From Candidatus Nomurabacteria bacterium (GTDB lineage: Bacteria; Patescibacteria; Paceibacteria; UBA9973), in the NCBI GenBank assembly GCA_026396015.1, contig JAPLXP010000006.1, forward strand, positions 1-32,945: a stretch of 32,945 nt of DNA, given 5' to 3'. Numbering within the stretch: position 1 is the first letter of the stretch; each line of letters starts with the position of its first letter. The position numbers were made by a program, and so were the translations under genes. Below are positions 21,961-30,231 of this stretch, piece by piece. The notes under the pieces are model-generated. The model was not told the DNA's origin. It worked only from the letters and a program-made list of their open reading frames with translations, and searched no databases.

Positions 21961-22404
21961 ATGAATTTCAATTGGCAAAAAATTACATGGGTTAGTTTAA
22001 TAATTTCTATCTTTTTTCTTCTTACAAGTTTTCTATTTTGGTATAAAATGGATTCTTTTTGTTATGCGGGTCATTATGATTGCATGGATACTTTAAAATA
22101 TGGTTATGCTCTAACTTTGATTCAGATCTTACCCTTTACAGTTGGATCTCTAGTTATTATTCTGCTATTTACAAAAAAATACAAAAAAATTCTTTATATT
22201 TTTACTTTTTTAATTACTATTTCTTTAATATTTTTTGTATTTACTTTACCAGTAGAATGTGGTTTTGGTATCTGTGGTGATAGATCAACGGGGTCATTGC
22301 TTCTCCGTAACCTATACCCAATAATTCTAATCCCGACGGCTTTGATCATGTGGATCTATTTCAAAATCAAAGACTACAAAGAAAAACTAAATCAACTAAA
22401 ATAA
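21961..22404 (+). CDS. Hypothetical four-helix membrane protein
   Basis: The 147-aa product has hydrophobic segments at about 10-27, 50-70, 76-95 and 114-133, with a Cys-containing outer loop (CYAGHYDCMD) and another (ECGFGICGDRS) that could form disulfides. Family not recognised. TATAAT (21944-21949) lies 11 bases before the ATG. Its 3' end runs into a hairpin that is also the first of the two related inverted repeats around the next gene. Confidence 0.7.
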   Translation: MNFNWQKITWVSLIISIFFLLTSFLFWYKMDSFCYAGHYDCMDTLKYGYALTLIQILPFTVGSLVIILLFTKKYKKILYIFTFLITISLIFFVFTLPVECGFGICGDRSTGSLLLRNLYPIILIPTALIMWIYFKIKDYKEKLNQLK

Positions 22405-22409
22405 CAAAA

Positions 22410-22447
22410 ACGACATTCGCACATTCTATAGAATATTAGAATGTCGT
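22410..22447. repeat. Inverted repeat R1 (terminator-like), left of the HTH gene
   Basis: Outer arms ACGACATTC (22410-22418) and GAATGTCGT (22439-22447) pair perfectly, and the inner ATTCTATAGAAT is palindromic; three middle pairs are lost. It aligns without gaps with R2 at 22767-22804 (31 of 38 bases identical). With the A- and T-runs around it, it can also act as a terminator. Confidence 0.75.
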
Positions 22448-22461
22448 TTTAATATAAATAT

Positions 22462-22755
22462 ATGTTGGCGATAAAGAAAACAAAGCAACCAAAGAATAGT
22501 AATCAAATGGAGAAGGTATTCAAAGGTGTTTCTAATTATCATAGAATTGATATTTTGTTGTTTGTTGGAAATCAAAAAGGCGTAACATTAGATGATATTT
22601 GTTCCCAATTGAATTTAAATTTTAAAACTGCGTCTGGTCATACTCACAGATTAGTTCAATCTGGGTTAATAAAAAAGGTTCATCAGGGTCGTTTTGTAAT
22701 TCATACATTGTCGCCATACGGAGAAAATATTGTTAAATATATTAAATCATTCTAA
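22462..22755 (+). CDS. ArsR-like winged helix-turn-helix regulator
   Basis: A 97-aa protein with a winged-helix fold: HRIDILLFVGNQKGVTLDDI is helix 1-2, LNLNFKTASGHTHRLVQSGL the recognition helix region, and KKVHQGRFVIHTLSPYGE the wing, as in ArsR/SmtB or MarR-type regulators. There are no obvious Cys/His metal sites. It may start at 22462 or at the in-frame ATG 22507. It is bracketed by two related inverted repeats only 15 and 12 bases away, which could be its operators. Confidence 0.75.
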   Translation: MLAIKKTKQPKNSNQMEKVFKGVSNYHRIDILLFVGNQKGVTLDDICSQLNLNFKTASGHTHRLVQSGLIKKVHQGRFVIHTLSPYGENIVKYIKSF

Positions 22756-22766
22756 TCTATAATCAA

Positions 22767-22806
22767 ATGACATTCTCACATTCTCGAGAATGTGAGAATG
22801 TCATTT
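22767..22806. repeat. Inverted repeat R2: perfect palindrome right of the HTH gene
   Basis: 22765-22806 is a 42-bp perfect palindrome centred on TCGA, with arms containing GACATTCTCACATTC. A T-run follows, so it can end the HTH transcript. Compared with R1, position 2/37 changes from a C-G to a T-A pair, a compensated change. Confidence 0.85.
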
Positions 22807-22833
22807 TTGTTTATATTTTTAAATTTGCGGTGA

Positions 22834-22862
22834 TTGCTTGGGGATGGTGGGGAGGGTATAAT
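22834..22862 (+). promoter_or_regulatory. Promoter of msrA
   Basis: TTGCTT (22834-22839), 17 bases, TATAAT (22857-22862), 6 bases before ATG 22869; leaderless mRNA. Confidence 0.65.
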
Positions 22863-22868
22863 TTGGCT

Positions 22869-23354
22869 ATGAAAAAAGCATATTTTGCAGGGGGATGTTT
22901 TTGGGGATTGGAGGAGTTGTTTCGTACTCAGCCGGGAATCGTAGATATCACAGCAGGATATACTGGAGGTGAGAATGACAATCCTACATATGAGGACCAC
23001 GAGGGTCATGCCGAGGCACTAGAGATAGTATATGATCCATCCGTCACTAGCTATAAAAAACTTTTGGATTTCTTCTTTCAGATCCATAATCCGACGACAT
23101 TGAATCAACAGGGTAATGACAGGGGTACCTCATATCGCTCTGCGATATTCTATCAGAATGATGAAGAATTAAATGAAGCAAAAGACTTTATCGATATAGT
23201 AAATAAATCTGGACGTTGGTCCGACCCTGTCGTTACCATACTCGAATCATTCACTATATTCTGGCGTGCCGAGGAATATCATCAGGACTATCTGCAAAAG
23301 AATCCCGGTGGATACACGTGCCATGCGATATACTTTGACTCATATTTAAAATAA
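22869..23354 (+). CDS. msrA: Peptide methionine (S)-S-oxide reductase
   Basis: Repairs oxidised methionine in proteins. The 161-aa protein has the active-site GGCFWGLEE with nucleophile Cys10, the conserved GYTGG and YEDHEGHAEAL segments, and EYHQDYL near the C-terminus. A likely resolving Cys is in GGYTCHA close to the end. The frame extends upstream to 22767 through the palindrome, but the promoter at 22834-22862 fixes the start at 22869. A degraded msrB follows 22 bases downstream. Confidence 0.95.
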   Translation: MKKAYFAGGCFWGLEELFRTQPGIVDITAGYTGGENDNPTYEDHEGHAEALEIVYDPSVTSYKKLLDFFFQIHNPTTLNQQGNDRGTSYRSAIFYQNDEELNEAKDFIDIVNKSGRWSDPVVTILESFTIFWRAEEYHQDYLQKNPGGYTCHAIYFDSYLK

Positions 23355-23376
23355 TCTTAAACCTAAAAAATATAAA

Positions 23377-23588
23377 ATGGAAAACTTAAAACTAAACGAA
23401 CTAACTGAAGAAGAGAAAAGGGTGATAATAGACAAGGGGACTGAAAGGCCTTTTGTGGGTGAATATACGAATACTATGGCCACTGTGGTGGCCACCTCGG
23501 GCACCTATTCACAGGTGAAGGCTTTACCGACAAAAACATCCGCCACTGCGTGAATTCAATATCAATGAAATTTATAGAGGGGAAATAA
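23377..23588 (+). pseudogene. msrB: Remnant of peptide methionine (R)-S-oxide reductase (msrB) with internal deletion
   Basis: The first 33 codons read like an MsrB N-terminus (LTEEEKRVIIDKGTERPFVG then EYTNT). Shortly after, in another frame (+2), the sequence continues as the MsrB C-terminus: CGGHLGHLFTGEGF ... NIRHCVNSISMKF, including the GHLGH and catalytic RHCVNS motifs, ending TAA 23586-23588. The middle of the protein, with the first zinc CxxC and the substrate-binding part, is missing, and the frames no longer match; the upstream frame stops at TGA 23551-23553. Position after msrA fits a former msrA-msrB operon. A sequencing error cannot explain the missing ~60 codons. Confidence 0.85.
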
Positions 23589-23596
23589 AGTTGTGG

Positions 23597-23602
23597 TATA
23601 AT
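23597..23602 (+). promoter_or_regulatory. -10 box of the NYN-domain gene
   Basis: TATAAT ending 6 bases before ATG 23609. Confidence 0.55.
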
Positions 23603-23608
23603 TTATTT

Positions 23609-24115
23609 ATGGAGAAAGATAAAAACAATTATGCTTTTATTGATAGCCAGAATTTAAATCTGGCAATTCAATCTCTTGGATGGAAATTAAATTTTTCTAG
23701 ATTCAGAGTTTATTTAAAGGAAAAGTATGGTGTCTCAAAAGCTTTTTTATTTATTGGCTACATAGAAGGAAACAATCAATTATACATATCGCTTCAAAAT
23801 GCAGGATTTATTTGTATTTTTAAGCCCACATTAAAATATAAAGATGGAACTACAAAAGGGAATTGCGATGCCGAGCTCGTGCTACAAGCTATGATTGAAT
23901 ATCAGAACTTTGATAAAGCACTTATTGTAACAGGTGATGGTGATTTTCATTGCCTTGTTAATCATTTCATACAAAATAAAAAATTAAATGCAGTTATTAT
24001 TCCAAATAGACTTAGTTTTTCTGCCCTACTAAAAATGGACTACATAAGGCCATATTTGAGATTTATGAATGATTTACAAAATAAATTAGAGTATAAAAAA
24101 GAAAAGGCCCCTTAA
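23609..24115 (+). CDS. NYN-domain protein (LabA/DUF88-like, PIN-type nuclease fold)
   Basis: The 168-aa protein has the acidic motifs of the NYN family: FIDSQNLN near the N-terminus, KGNCDAELVLQAM in the middle, and ALIVTGDGDFHCLV, whose Asp residues would bind Mg2+. The family is related to PIN nucleases and is expected to cut RNA, but this activity is not certain for all members. A TTG start at 23591 is possible but lies within the promoter; ATG 23609 is preferred. Confidence 0.88.
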   Translation: MEKDKNNYAFIDSQNLNLAIQSLGWKLNFSRFRVYLKEKYGVSKAFLFIGYIEGNNQLYISLQNAGFICIFKPTLKYKDGTTKGNCDAELVLQAMIEYQNFDKALIVTGDGDFHCLVNHFIQNKKLNAVIIPNRLSFSALLKMDYIRPYLRFMNDLQNKLEYKKEKAP

Positions 24116-24216
24116 GGACAAAACCTTAAAGGGTGATCTCTTCCGTTCGTGATAAATGTATTATAGCACCCACTATACATAACAGTCAATACCTTATTAA
24201 TATAATTATAATTTAA
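24116..24216 (+). promoter_or_regulatory. Intergenic region with hairpin and EVE promoter
   Basis: A hairpin built on CCCTTAAGG and CCTTAAAGGG (about 24109-24133, one bulge) follows the NYN gene but has no T-run. Two overlapping -10 boxes, TATAAT at 24201-24206 and 24207-24212, lie just before ATG 24217. Confidence 0.4.
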
Positions 24217-24684
24217 ATGAAGAAATTTTGGCTTATTAAAAGTGAAGGGGATTGCTACTCGATAGATGACTTGAAAAAAGATAAGAAGATTGCTTGGACT
24301 GGTATTCGCAATTATCAATCCCGTAATTTTATGATGAATGACATGTCCGTAGGTGATATGGCCCTCTTTTACCATTCCAATGGCACAGTCGAAGCACCCA
24401 CTGGTGTATACGGCATAGCCCGTGTGGCCTCGGCATCGCACCCGGACGAGACGCAGTTTGCAAAGGGGGATGAACACTACGATCCCAAGGCGACAAAGGC
24501 CAAGCCGATTTGGTACTGTGTAGACATGGCCTTTGTCCTCAAATTCAAGAATCCTGTGACCCTCGCTGAAATCAAGATTGACCCTGCTCTCGATGGCATG
24601 CTCGTCCGCGCCCGCGGATCCCGCCTGTCCATTCAACCCGTCTCCCAAAAGCATTTTGAGTATATTGTGGGGTTAGAGGGGTAG
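24217..24684 (+). CDS. EVE-domain protein (modified-base binding)
   Basis: The 155-aa protein is a complete EVE domain, from KKFWLIKSEGDCYSIDDL through WTGIRNYQSRNFM, GDMALFYHSNG, GVYGIARVASASHPDETQF to the C-terminal LSIQPVSQKHFEYI. EVE domains are PUA-related folds that bind modified bases such as 5-methylcytosine in nucleic acids and often occur near restriction systems. Its second half is the most GC-rich coding sequence in the window and ends at the border to a very AT-rich defence cluster with a C5-cytosine methyltransferase. A functional link to that enzyme is an inference. Confidence 0.9.
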   Translation: MKKFWLIKSEGDCYSIDDLKKDKKIAWTGIRNYQSRNFMMNDMSVGDMALFYHSNGTVEAPTGVYGIARVASASHPDETQFAKGDEHYDPKATKAKPIWYCVDMAFVLKFKNPVTLAEIKIDPALDGMLVRARGSRLSIQPVSQKHFEYIVGLEG

Positions 24685-24718
24685 AATTTGAGTGATGTAT
24701 TGGATGGGTGTTTTGTGG

Positions 24719-24724
24719 TATAAT
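24719..24724 (+). promoter_or_regulatory. -10 box of the defence operon
   Basis: TATAAT ending 6 bases before the GTG start of radC. Confidence 0.55.
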
Positions 24725-24730
24725 TTTAAT

Positions 24731-25381
24731 GTGAAAATAAAGGATTTTCCTAAGCAAGATAGGCCAAGAGAAAAACTGGAAAAGTATGGTCCAGGTAAAT
24801 TATCAGATGCGGAATTGCTAGCTATATTACTACGAACTGGAACAAAGGATTTGAATGTTTTAAAATTGTCTCAAAAAATTTTACAAAAATTTGAGAACAA
24901 AAAAATTATAGATATTTCGATTGAAGAACTAAAAACTATTCACGGGCTAGGAACAGTTAAATCTTGTGAAATAATTGCTTGTTTTGAATTGGGAAAAAGA
25001 ATGTTGAAAGACAAAAAATTCTCAATCTTACTCTCACCTAAGGATGTTTGGGAAAGAATGGAAGATATCAGAGGGAGTAAAAAAGAGCATTTTGTTGTTT
25101 TTTATTTAGATAGCAGAAACCAAGAAATACAAAGAGAAATTATCTCTATGGGCACATTAAATGAAAGCCTGGTTCATCCACGGGAAGTCTTTGAGGGTGC
25201 TATCAAAAATAATGCCGCTTCGATTATACTTGCTCACAATCATCCGTCAGGAGATATGGATCCATCTGAAGCAGATATTGAAATAACAAAAAAGTTAGTA
25301 CATGCTGGAAAAATTTTAGATATTAAAATTATTAATCACGTTATTATAACAAATAATTCATGGTCAAGAATTGAATTTTAA
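24731..25381 (+). CDS. radC: RadC/JAB-domain protein
   Basis: The 216-aa product shows the UPF0758 layout: an N-terminal helix-hairpin-helix region (LKTIHGLGTVKSCEIIACFE, about 67-86) and a JAB metalloprotease-like domain with HNHPSGD at 169-175. The exact biochemical role is unknown; the family was once tied to recombination repair and is often carried on mobile elements. A longer frame from 24692 exists, but TATAAT at 24719-24724 lies 6 bases before the GTG at 24731, which follows this genome's leaderless pattern. The next gene starts 13 bases after its stop, so it probably leads the defence operon. Confidence 0.88.
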   Translation: MKIKDFPKQDRPREKLEKYGPGKLSDAELLAILLRTGTKDLNVLKLSQKILQKFENKKIIDISIEELKTIHGLGTVKSCEIIACFELGKRMLKDKKFSILLSPKDVWERMEDIRGSKKEHFVVFYLDSRNQEIQREIISMGTLNESLVHPREVFEGAIKNNAASIILAHNHPSGDMDPSEADIEITKKLVHAGKILDIKIINHVIITNNSWSRIEF

Positions 25382-25394
25382 AAATATAAATTTT

Positions 25395-26780
25395 ATGAAT
25401 AAAGAAACTAGAATTAAAAATATTGCTGAAATTATCAAGAGAGATAAAGAGCATGGTAGACAGGATATACCATGGAAAGATAAATTGGAGCCGATGGCTG
25501 TTTATTTAATTCCTTTAGAATATCTTGTTTACAATAAATATAATGGACGTATTTTAAGTAGAACTAAGTCACTTGAAATGCAAGGTTACGAAATTGATGC
25601 TGCATCTAAAGAAGGCAAAAATCTTATCGAGAAGCTTCTTATGGATTCAAATCCCGGAAGAAATAAACAAACCCTTGATAGTATTAATAAAATGGGACAA
25701 GAAAAAGTAGGAATTATTACTCGAGATGGAATTGTAATTGATGGTAATAGGCGTACTATGTTGTTGAATAAGTCTGGTAAATATAATTATTTTAAAACAG
25801 TTGTATTGGATGTTACCTTAGAGGAGAACCCTTTAGAGATTGAGAAGCTTGAAACAACTTATCAAATGGGTGAAGATGAAAAATTAGGATACAAAGCAAT
25901 CGAAAAATACTTAAAATCTAAATTATTGCATGAAAGAGAAATATCTATTGATAAAATTGCTGACTGGATGGGTGAAGATAGCTCAAAGATAAAGGAATAT
26001 TTGAGTGTAATGGGAGTAATGGATGAGTATTTGGAGTACCTTGGATGCACTGGAATATATACACAGCTAGATGAAAGAGAGGACCAATTTATAAGCCTAA
26101 CAAGATGGCTAGAAACTTTTTATGGAGAGAATAGTTCCAAGGGATTTGATGGATATAAAGATAGTGATGTTGATGATCTTAAAATAATTTCATTTGATTA
26201 TATAAGAGCTATTTATGAGGGAAAAGAATTTCGTAATATTGGTTACGGTTTAAAAAACAATCATTTTTTTGGAGATAAAAAAATTTGGGAAAGTTTTAAG
26301 GATTTTCATTTTAAAAAAATGGATACAATAAAGCATTTGGAGATAAAAATTGACTTTAAATCTGATAATCTTGAATCCCATTTAAGGGACAGAGATGTAA
26401 AATACAAAGAGAGTACAAAAAATAAAGAAGGAGAGAGTTTTTTAGAAGAAAATATTAGAATTCATAAGCAGCAACTACAGAATATAAAATCAGCAAACGA
26501 ACCCTCAAAACTTGTGTCAACTGCAAGTGATGCTTTAAATGCAATTAATCAAAAAAATCCATCCTTTTTAAATAATGATGTTTCCGACGGCCTCGAGGTA
26601 ATAAGCGAAAAGGTTATAAATATGATTGCGGTTAATTCTCCTGATAAGATTCTCTCTCATGTTAATAAAATGTTAAAATCAATTTCTTTAGATAAAGATA
26701 ATTCTTTAAAAAAACATATGTTGATTAAAATACAAGACATTGAAAAAACGATATCTCTTATAAGAAAAAATATCGAATAA
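25395..26780 (+). CDS. ParB/sulfiredoxin-like DGNRR protein of the defence cluster
   Basis: The 461-aa protein has an N-terminal ParB-like domain: LIPLEYLVYNKYNGR (38-52), then GIITRDGIVIDGNRRTMLL, with DGNRR at 116-120, the signature phosphate-binding loop of the ParB-Srx superfamily. It continues with a helical middle (about 160-215, resembling the HTH part of ParB) and a charged C-terminal half that I do not recognise. ParB-like proteins may bind DNA, hydrolyse CTP or act as nucleases. It is followed after 5 bases by a SNF2 helicase and then a Sau3AI-type nuclease, so it is likely part of a defence system rather than chromosome partition. Confidence 0.75.
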   Translation: MNKETRIKNIAEIIKRDKEHGRQDIPWKDKLEPMAVYLIPLEYLVYNKYNGRILSRTKSLEMQGYEIDAASKEGKNLIEKLLMDSNPGRNKQTLDSINKMGQEKVGIITRDGIVIDGNRRTMLLNKSGKYNYFKTVVLDVTLEENPLEIEKLETTYQMGEDEKLGYKAIEKYLKSKLLHEREISIDKIADWMGEDSSKIKEYLSVMGVMDEYLEYLGCTGIYTQLDEREDQFISLTRWLETFYGENSSKGFDGYKDSDVDDLKIISFDYIRAIYEGKEFRNIGYGLKNNHFFGDKKIWESFKDFHFKKMDTIKHLEIKIDFKSDNLESHLRDRDVKYKESTKNKEGESFLEENIRIHKQQLQNIKSANEPSKLVSTASDALNAINQKNPSFLNNDVSDGLEVISEKVINMIAVNSPDKILSHVNKMLKSISLDKDNSLKKHMLIKIQDIEKTISLIRKNIE

Positions 26781-26785
26781 ATTAT

Positions 26786-28762
26786 ATGGATAATATAATA
26801 CATATAGATATTGATAATTCGACCTCTAATTTTAAGTTAATAGGTGACATTGAAAGTGTCATCAGTAATACTAGATTAGTTTTTTCATTGAAGAGATTTA
26901 GCTATAGTTCTTTTGATAATTATATTTTGGTGCCATATAATCAAAAATCAAAAATACAAATACTTCAAGATTTAATTTTTTTACTTGAGAAATTTAATTT
27001 TAATGCAAGTTTAACTAACGGAACCAGTAATGAGGTGTCTAATTTTGAGAGAGAAAAAGATTCTTTTCTTGTTTTTTCTAACAAAGCTAAAAATATTCGT
27101 AATAACGAGTTTGATAAAAATCCGGAACTAGTAAATGATTTTGATAAATTTCAGAGTGTTTTAAAGAAAAAAATAGTACGCCCACTTTACCGGCTTCAAT
27201 TGTTGTCTGCTTTTCACATGGCTTTTTCTCAGAATTCTTGTAATTTTGCTGTACCTGGTGCTGGAAAAACTTCCATTGTTTATGGAGCTTATGCATATTT
27301 AAATAGTCTTCCTGCTGATGATGATAAACATGTAGACAAAATATTAGTAATTGGACCACTGTCATCTTTTTCTCCTTGGGAAAAAGAATATGAGGAATGT
27401 TTTGGTCGCAAACCATCATTCCAGAGGTTGTCTGGTGACTCAACTATTTCTAGGTCTCATAAGGAACAACATCTTTTTTCTGGTAATCCTGTTGAGCTAA
27501 CTCTTATAAATCACGGAGGTGTTGATAGTTTACAATACGAAATCATTTCATTTCTTAAAAAAAATAAAACAATGGTTGTGATTGATGAGGCACATAGAAT
27601 AAAAAACCCGGAGGGTGTTTGGGGGAAAAGTGTTGTTGAGATATCAAAGGAAGCAAAATCTAGGGTTGTGTTAACAGGGACACCAGTTCCAAATGGCTAT
27701 GAGGATTTGTATAATTTGTTTCAATTTTTATATCCTTATAAATATAAAGATATACTAAAATTACATTTTCAAAATTTAGTTGAAATGACAGTAAACTCAG
27801 ATATTAATAGTGATAGAGTCAAGGAATTTATAGATAGTATATCACCATATTTTATTCGTATTAAGAAGAGTGATTTAAAATTACCACCAATAAATGAAAC
27901 ACTGGTTAAAATTAATATGAGTATAATGCAAAGAGAAATTTATGATTTTATCGAAGATAAATATATTAAGCAATTTAAAAGTAATAATTCAGCTAATGTT
28001 AAGGATTTGTTAAACAAAGCTAAATTAATACGCTTGAGACAAGCTTCCACTAACCCGTCCCTTCTTCTTAAATCAATTTCTGAAAATATAGACTCAGAAG
28101 ATTATGAACAAAGAATCAATTTTTACAAGCAAATGCCAGATGAGTTTCAGGATGATTCAAATATTGTTTCTAAAATAATTAAGTATTCAAAAATTGAAAC
28201 CCCTGAAAAATTTATTGCAATAAAAAAAATATTAGAGGAAAAGATATTTATTGAAAAAGGAAAAGTTATTATTTGGACTATATTTATTCAAAACGCCAAA
28301 GAACTTCAGGACTATCTTATATTCAATAATATAAAATCAAAATTGTTAATCGGAGAGGTTCCTCAATCTGAACGTGAATTTATTATTGATAAATTCAATA
28401 ATCCAGAAAATATGGAATTTCAAGTTGTTATCGCCAACCCATTTTCTGTGTCTGAGTCGATTTCACTTCACAAGGGTTGTCATAATGCTATTTATATGGA
28501 GCGTGACTATAATTGTTCTAATTTTTTGCAGTCCAAAGACAGAATACATAGATATGGTTTATCTCAAAAGCAAAAAACTAATTACTATTATTTAGTTTCA
28601 ACTGATTCAATTGATGAAATTATTAATGAAAAATTGGCTATAAAAATTGAAAGAATGGAAAAAATAATTGATGATGATATACCACTTTTATCACATATTA
28701 ATGATTCAGATGAAACTGATGTGATTAAAGCTTTATTAGAAAATTATTTTAATAAAAATTAA
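26786..28762 (+). CDS. SNF2-family helicase/translocase
   Basis: The 658-aa ATPase has Walker A PGAGKT (157-162), DEAH (267-270) followed by RIKNPEGVWG, motif III TGTP (297-300), and a complete second RecA domain with VIANPFSVSESISLHKGCH (about 548-566) and motif VI DRIHRYGLSQ (585-594). This is the pattern of SNF2-type double-stranded DNA translocases. About 150 residues before the core are family-specific and unrecognised. No nuclease domain was seen. It lies between a ParB-like protein and a Sau3AI-like endonuclease, with gaps of 5 and 9 bases, so it should work with them. Confidence 0.9.
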   Translation: MDNIIHIDIDNSTSNFKLIGDIESVISNTRLVFSLKRFSYSSFDNYILVPYNQKSKIQILQDLIFLLEKFNFNASLTNGTSNEVSNFEREKDSFLVFSNKAKNIRNNEFDKNPELVNDFDKFQSVLKKKIVRPLYRLQLLSAFHMAFSQNSCNFAVPGAGKTSIVYGAYAYLNSLPADDDKHVDKILVIGPLSSFSPWEKEYEECFGRKPSFQRLSGDSTISRSHKEQHLFSGNPVELTLINHGGVDSLQYEIISFLKKNKTMVVIDEAHRIKNPEGVWGKSVVEISKEAKSRVVLTGTPVPNGYEDLYNLFQFLYPYKYKDILKLHFQNLVEMTVNSDINSDRVKEFIDSISPYFIRIKKSDLKLPPINETLVKINMSIMQREIYDFIEDKYIKQFKSNNSANVKDLLNKAKLIRLRQASTNPSLLLKSISENIDSEDYEQRINFYKQMPDEFQDDSNIVSKIIKYSKIETPEKFIAIKKILEEKIFIEKGKVIIWTIFIQNAKELQDYLIFNNIKSKLLIGEVPQSEREFIIDKFNNPENMEFQVVIANPFSVSESISLHKGCHNAIYMERDYNCSNFLQSKDRIHRYGLSQKQKTNYYYLVSTDSIDEIINEKLAIKIERMEKIIDDDIPLLSHINDSDETDVIKALLENYFNKN

Positions 28763-28771
28763 AATCAGTTT

Positions 28772-30229
28772 ATGACTACATATATTACAAAAGAAGAAGT
28801 TTTAGAACAATCAAGAATTATACTTAATAAATCTTTATATGAAATAATGCCTTCTGATCAGATAGAAGAAATAGAAAGAAAAATTTATGAATATAAAAAT
28901 CAAAGAAAAGGGTATCTGGGTGAATTAATTGAATGGTATGTGTTTGGTAAAAAACCAGACGGCTTAAGTCAGGCTGATTTTAATATTGCTGGAGTGGAGC
29001 TAAAGGCAACACCCCTAAAAAAACATAAGAATAATATCTATGCGTCAAAAGAGAGGCTTGTTTTTTCAATGATTAATTATGAAGAAATTGTAAAAGAAAC
29101 TTGGGAAAAAAGTTCATTTCTTAAGAAAAACAAAGTTATTCTTTTAATGTTTTATCTATGGATTCAAAGTCAAAGTATTTTAGATTACGAATTTAAATAT
29201 ATTCATTTACTTGATTTGTTAAATGACTTGTCAGACGAAGATGTTTTTCAAATTCAGAAAGACTGGGAGTATATAGTAGAAAAAATCAAAAGAGGAGAAG
29301 CACACTTGTTATCTGAGGGAGATACTTATTATTTGGGAGCTTGTACGAAAGCTGCTAATAGTCGTGTTGTTAGAGACCAGCCAATGAATCGTACACTAGC
29401 AAAACCTCGTGCATTTTCTTTTAAGCAACAATATATAAATTATTTAATACAAACAAAACTTCTTAAGAGAAAAACAAGCACAGATTCTATTTTTAAAAAA
29501 CAAAGAAGGATTGAAACAATTGAAAGTGTAGTTAAAGAGAAATTCGCATTATTCATCAATAAAACAGATGAAGAAATATTAAAGAAACTTAATTCAAATT
29601 TAGGTAAGAAATCAAAAAGCTATAAAAGGCTAATAGTTAATCAAATCCTTGGGGTAAAATCAAATAATATTGAGGAGTTAGAAAAAGCTAATATAACCCT
29701 AAAGGTTGTGACATTGGAATATAATGGAAGATTAAAAGAATCTATCTCTTTTCCATTTTTTAAATATAAAGATTTAGTTAATGAATTGTGGTATGACGAA
29801 GAAAATGAAAATATGGCGGAACTTCATTTGCAGCTTGAAACTAAAAAATTCATGTTCGTTGTTTTTCAGAAGGTTAAAGGCAGTGACGATATTATTTTGA
29901 GAAAAACTATGTTTTGGAATTTCCCCATGAAAGATATTTCTAAGGCCCGAGATGTATGGGAGAAGACCGTTGATTTTGTTAGTAGTGGAAAAATTGTTAA
30001 AGAGATTGTTTTAGATAAAAAAGGAAAAGAGAAGAGAATTACATATTTCCCTGGTATGTCTTTTAATGGGGTAGTTCATGTTAGACCTCATGGCTCAAAC
30101 AGTAGAGATGTAAATATTTTACCTGTCGCTGACCTCTTAACTGGTCAAAAAAGCTATACAAAGCAATGCTTTTGGTTGAATGCAGGTTATATACAGCAGG
30201 CCATAGAAAATGACAAAGATCAAGCTTGA
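28772..30229 (+). CDS. Sau3AI/MutH-type restriction endonuclease (predicted GATC)
   Basis: The 485-aa protein matches Sau3AI in size and in two-domain layout. The N-terminal nuclease domain has RKGYLGELIEW (45-55), the acidic Asp69 in QADF, and VELKATPL with Glu76 and Lys78, the D-ExK active site of the MutH family, followed by KERLVFSMINY. The C-terminal domain ends with NGVVHVRPHG and QCFWLNAGYI, as in the Sau3AI allosteric domain. Sau3AI cuts at GATC, so the same site is predicted; specificity is inferred. It sits next to a C5 methyltransferase, completing an R-M pair. Its last codons overlap a GATC palindrome in the next promoter. Confidence 0.88.
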   Translation: MTTYITKEEVLEQSRIILNKSLYEIMPSDQIEEIERKIYEYKNQRKGYLGELIEWYVFGKKPDGLSQADFNIAGVELKATPLKKHKNNIYASKERLVFSMINYEEIVKETWEKSSFLKKNKVILLMFYLWIQSQSILDYEFKYIHLLDLLNDLSDEDVFQIQKDWEYIVEKIKRGEAHLLSEGDTYYLGACTKAANSRVVRDQPMNRTLAKPRAFSFKQQYINYLIQTKLLKRKTSTDSIFKKQRRIETIESVVKEKFALFINKTDEEILKKLNSNLGKKSKSYKRLIVNQILGVKSNNIEELEKANITLKVVTLEYNGRLKESISFPFFKYKDLVNELWYDEENENMAELHLQLETKKFMFVVFQKVKGSDDIILRKTMFWNFPMKDISKARDVWEKTVDFVSSGKIVKEIVLDKKGKEKRITYFPGMSFNGVVHVRPHGSNSRDVNILPVADLLTGQKSYTKQCFWLNAGYIQQAIENDKDQA

Positions 30230-30231
30230 TC
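30218..30231. promoter_or_regulatory. GATC-AAGCTT-GATC palindrome over the methyltransferase -35
   Basis: A 14-bp perfect palindrome, GATCAAGCTTGATC, with GATC at each end. The right half supplies TTGATC (30226-30231), which is a -35 box 17 bases before TAGAAT (30249-30254). Both predicted recognition sites of the R-M pair therefore lie in the control region of its methyltransferase gene. Confidence 0.65.

Noticed and set aside
24112..24654. Long minus-strand frame of 180 codons
   Set aside because: It lies antisense to the well-supported EVE gene and has no recognisable motif, promoter or terminator; it is a shadow of the GC-rich region.
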